Origin: Bacillota bacterium
GTDB lineage: Bacteria; Bacillota_H; UBA994; UBA5500
Reading direction: 5' to 3'
Assembly (NCBI GenBank): GCA_012727835.1
Contig: JAAYGE010000021.1
Span: forward strand, 1-7,767
Length of the DNA: 7,767 nucleotides
This document shows positions 5,649-7,767 of this stretch, in pieces. The notes beneath the pieces are model-generated. The model was not told the origin of the DNA. It ran no database searches and was given only the letters and a program-made list of their open reading frames with translations. Each line of letters begins with the position of its first letter. Within the stretch, counting starts at the first letter, position 1. Position numbers and translations under genes: made by a program.

Positions 5649-6533
5649 TTGTTTAGTAAATTCGCTAATCTGGTGGCCGCTATGGAGCCCCAAGGTAAGC
5701 TCCTGCAGGCGGCGCCGCTGACCGGCGGGGCGTCGGCACAGACCACTGCACTAACCGTCCAAGATGGTAAAGGCCGGATTAGCAAATTGGTGGCCCGTTG
5801 CCACGGGCAGCGGGACCTGGAACGCAATCCCCACATCGCCCGCGATGAATTTCGTTTGCTTAGCTATCTGCACGCAGCCGGTCTACCCGTGCCTCGCCCC
5901 CACTTTGTGGATCAAGAGGGGATATATATTTCTCGCCCTTGCCTGGTCTGTTCCTATATACCGGGCCGCACCATAACGGCCCTTGACAGTTTAGCTCTAA
6001 GGCAAATGGCTGATACCCTGGCCCGTATCCATCGGCTGCCTATTGATGAGATCACCTTTTTGTCGCGGCAGGAAGAATACATTGCCGCTTGGTTAAGTCG
6101 ACCAGCAGGTGCCATGGGGTTAGAGGCAAAAGGCCGGTCCGCTTTGCAGGGCGCCTGGCCCTGGGCGCAGCGTAACCAGCCCGTTTTACTCCACGGTGAC
6201 TATTGGCCTGGAAATATCCTCTGGCAAGATGGCCGGCTGGTGGGCATCATCGACTGGGAAGATGCGGCTCTAGGCGACCCTTTGGCCGACCTGGCTTCCA
6301 CCCGCCTGGAACTACTTTGGGCCTGCGGCTCAGAAGCCATGAGCCTATTTACCACCCTCTATCTGCAGGCTAACCCGATTGATACCGCCAACTTGGCTTA
6401 CTACGAGCTGCTGACCGCCCTGGAGGTGGCCCCTAAAATTGGGAACTGGGGGTTAGATGAGCCTACCCACAGGGATATGGAAACCAAGCTCCTGTCCTTT
6501 GCTCGGGCTGCTATGCAGATGATAGCAAAATAG
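5649..6533 (+). CDS. Aminoglycoside/choline phosphotransferase-like kinase (APH family)
   Basis: From the TTG at 5649 the product has 294 residues, close to the usual family length. It shows the APH/choline kinase fold: an N-terminal lobe with ATP-binding strands, a hinge segment PCLVCSYIPGRTI (97-109), a helix with LARIHRLP (124-131), the catalytic loop LLHGDYWPGNIL (180-191; H182, D184, N189) and the metal-binding IIDWEDAALGDP (200-211; D202). All catalytic residues are present, so it should transfer phosphate to a small-molecule hydroxyl. Targets in this family include aminoglycosides, macrolides, choline, homoserine, methylthioribose and fructosamines; chromosomal members like this are often metabolic, and I would not call it a resistance gene. 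A 183-base structured gap separates it from the amidohydrolase, so it may be transcribed separately. An ATG 11 codons further in (5682) is a less likely start. Confidence 0.87.
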   Translation: MFSKFANLVAAMEPQGKLLQAAPLTGGASAQTTALTVQDGKGRISKLVARCHGQRDLERNPHIARDEFRLLSYLHAAGLPVPRPHFVDQEGIYISRPCLVCSYIPGRTITALDSLALRQMADTLARIHRLPIDEITFLSRQEEYIAAWLSRPAGAMGLEAKGRSALQGAWPWAQRNQPVLLHGDYWPGNILWQDGRLVGIIDWEDAALGDPLADLASTRLELLWACGSEAMSLFTTLYLQANPIDTANLAYYELLTALEVAPKIGNWGLDEPTHRDMETKLLSFARAAMQMIAK

Positions 6534-6540
6534 AAAACTA

Positions 6541-6582
6541 ACGGGTCTGATCGCAAGAACTCTCTTGCACGATCAGACCCGT
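6541..6582. terminator. 13-bp hairpin between converging kinase and degV genes
   Basis: ACGGGTCTGATCG (6541-6553) and CGATCAGACCCGT (6570-6582) form a perfect 13-bp stem, topped by CAAGA/TCTTG with an ACTC loop and a 2-base bulge. It begins eight bases after the kinase stop. On the plus strand the following bases are GGGATTTGC, a poor T-run. On the minus strand the stem is followed by TAGTTTTCTATTTTGC, with ten Ts in sixteen bases, so it works better as the end of the degV transcript. A two-way terminator is likely. Confidence 0.7.
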
Positions 6583-6701
6583 GGGATTTGCAGTCCCTGG
6601 TCATACTAGAGCGCTGTGAGTGCAGCAGCGGTCCTGGTGTTTACAAGGCGTGGTCCCTAAGTTGATCCTAAGGCGACAGTCCCTGTAATTTTCTTGCTAT
6701 G
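6583..6701. other. Short intergenic stretch with repeated CAGTCCCTG
   Basis: No gene is seen here. The 9-base word CAGTCCCTG occurs at 6591-6599 and again at 6677-6685. The second copy is preceded by GGCGA, giving GGCGACAGTCCC, close to the GGCGACAGCCC arm of the hairpin at 5482-5507. These may be worn remnants of a dispersed palindromic repeat. Confidence 0.35.
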
Positions 6702-7526
6702 CTAAAAAGATATGATCATGCCACCTGGACCGGCATAAGTAGCCATGGTCGCACCCATATAATTGGTGACAAAACTGCGCGGTGGGCATTGTGCCCCCAT
6801 GGCCTTCTTAATATGCTCCAGACCTTCCGGATTCAAGAAATGGGTGATCCCCACATCCCGGTCACTCATATCGGAGCAAAACTCTTGCATCGTTTCCAGT
6901 ACCCGCCGATAAAATCGCCTACTCCCCCGCACCCGCTCTAACAGCTCTACTTTTCCATCCACATTATGTAAAAGCAGTTTAATGTTAAGGATATTGGCTA
7001 GCGTGCCTTGAAACTTGCTTAGTCGCCCACCTTTGACTATGTTCTCCAAGGTGTTTAGCAAAATCAAGATCTTCATCTGCCGCCGATACTCGGTCAGTTC
7101 CGCAATTACCTCATCTACGGTGCAGCCGGCAGCGGCCATTTTACAGGCCCGCAAAACTTGCAGGCCATGGCCCAAGGAACCGGCCCCTGTATCAAAGACG
7201 GCGGCATCCACCCCTGACAAATCCCGTCCTAAGCAGGCCGACTCGTAGGTTCCGCTTAAGCCGGAGGAAATGGTTAGGCAAATGACCGGGCCATACTCAG
7301 CTCGCTCACGAAAAGCGTCGGCGAAAGCTGCCGGCGGCGGTTGCGATGTCTTGGGCAACTCCCGGCTGGCCGCCATACGGGCGTAAAAGGTCTCGGGGGA
7401 AATATCAATCCTTTCCAAGTAGTCACGACCGTCCACACTGATGGTAAGGGGTATAATACGGATGTTATGCTCAACAACCAGCTCTTCCGGCAAATCGCAA
7501 GAGCTATCGGTTATTATCTGCAACAT
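6702..7526 (-). CDS. DegV-family fatty-acid-binding protein
   Basis: The 274-residue product is a full-length DegV protein. In Firmicutes these bind a long-chain fatty acid, and one group (FakB) presents it to the kinase FakA for phosphorylation before entry into phospholipid synthesis. Visible landmarks are the N-terminal IITDSSCDLPEELV (4-17), IRIIPLTISVDG (22-33), the fatty-acid headgroup contact region LPKTSQPPPAAF (57-68), ISSGLSGTYESA (86-97), VFDTGAGSLGHGLQVL (110-125) and KGGRLSK (165-171). Start choice: the ATG at 7526 has GGAGG at 7538-7534 seven bases away and gives the standard N-terminus; the frame is open 23 codons further upstream, but that extension lacks family similarity. 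Whether it is a true FakB cannot be told without seeing a fakA gene. It lies 80 bases downstream of another minus-strand gene and may share its transcript. Confidence 0.93.
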   Translation of the reverse strand: MLQIITDSSCDLPEELVVEHNIRIIPLTISVDGRDYLERIDISPETFYARMAASRELPKTSQPPPAAFADAFRERAEYGPVICLTISSGLSGTYESACLGRDLSGVDAAVFDTGAGSLGHGLQVLRACKMAAAGCTVDEVIAELTEYRRQMKILILLNTLENIVKGGRLSKFQGTLANILNIKLLLHNVDGKVELLERVRGSRRFYRRVLETMQEFCSDMSDRDVGITHFLNPEGLEHIKKAMGAQCPPRSFVTNYMGATMATYAGPGGMIISF

Positions 7527-7606
7527 AAGCAAACCTCCTTCCTTTTTAATACATGCACGCCAAAAATATTCTCTTCCCTTCCCACCTGAGGACACTGGTC
7601 ATGGTA

Positions 7607-7767
7607 CTACCTCTCCTGTTTTGTCCAAGAGATGGAAAAACTGCCGCCGGTGCCTTCGCCCCTAACTTTTACAACATACCTACCCGCCTCTTCTGCTGTC
7701 AACTTAACAGTTTGCTCCGCGTCTTGCTCCAGATTTACTGCCAGCAAGGCATCACCCTCAGGTGGTA
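7607..7767 (-). CDS. Unidentified protein, C-terminal 52 residues (cut by window edge)
   Basis: The minus strand enters the window in an open frame reading PPEGDALLAVNLEQDAEQTV, then LTAEEAGRYVVKVRGEG and GGSFSISWTKQER, ending at a TAG (7609-7607). I do not recognise the family. The AGRYVVKVRGEGTGGSFSISW stretch has the alternating polar and hydrophobic pattern of a beta sandwich, like the C-terminal strands of Ig-like or pre-peptidase C-terminal-type domains in exported proteins, so a secreted or surface protein is a reasonable guess. Its stop lies 80 bases before the degV start on the same strand with no strong terminator between, so the two may be co-transcribed. Confidence 0.65.
   Translation of the reverse strand, partial: PPEGDALLAVNLEQDAEQTVKLTAEEAGRYVVKVRGEGTGGSFSISWTKQER

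Noticed and set aside
7546..7602. 18-codon minus-strand open frame just upstream of degV
   Set aside because: It has only a loose ribosome-like sequence and no pattern of regulatory codons; chance is the simpler explanation.
7607..7767. Direct or inverted terminal repeats suggesting a mobile element in the window
   Set aside because: No transposase, integrase or paired terminal repeats were found anywhere; all long inverted repeats are local hairpins.

Overview
The window looks like a chromosomal segment of an anaerobic, spore-former-type Firmicute (class Clostridia). The evidence is the strong Shine-Dalgarno sequences, GTG and TTG starts, short intergenic gaps, a tandem glycine riboswitch placed ahead of a grdX-like gene (GrdX belongs to Clostridial glycine reductase operons), a DegV protein and an EcsA/ABC-2-like exporter. 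Base composition is moderate, near half G+C by eye. I cannot name genus or species from the sequence alone.

Left end (1-432, minus strand): the first 54 codons of grdX run off the left edge. They are preceded by a transcription terminator and a two-aptamer glycine riboswitch. The 3' strand of the second aptamer's P1 helix also forms the base of the terminator hairpin, which is the arrangement expected of a glycine-activated ON switch. The rest of the glycine reductase operon probably lies beyond the left edge (inference).

ABC exporter (about 690-3241, plus strand): a divergently oriented two-gene operon encodes an ABC ATPase and a 12-segment ABC-2-like permease, coupled by a 4-base ATGA overlap. 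A long structured hairpin without a T-run follows it.

Middle (3297-5465): a 70-residue minus-strand orphan is divergent from a gene for a YiiX-like permuted papain-fold (NlpC/P60-type) protein, which has a good sigma-A-type promoter. An M20-family amidohydrolase with a GTG start follows.

Right part (5466-7767): a hairpin-rich 171-base intergenic stretch precedes an APH/choline-kinase-like phosphotransferase. That gene is best started at a TTG behind a near-perfect Shine-Dalgarno sequence. A 13-bp hairpin then separates it from a converging DegV gene (minus strand). The window ends in the C-terminal 52 residues of a minus-strand protein that may share a transcript with degV.

The genes do not form one pathway. 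The best-supported functional point is glycine-sensing control of grdX. The least explained parts are the intergenic structured elements at 3169-3241, 5482-5624 and 6541-6582, and the small orphan protein. I found no CRISPR array, transposase, tRNA, rRNA or phage gene, and no clear previously undescribed multi-gene system.
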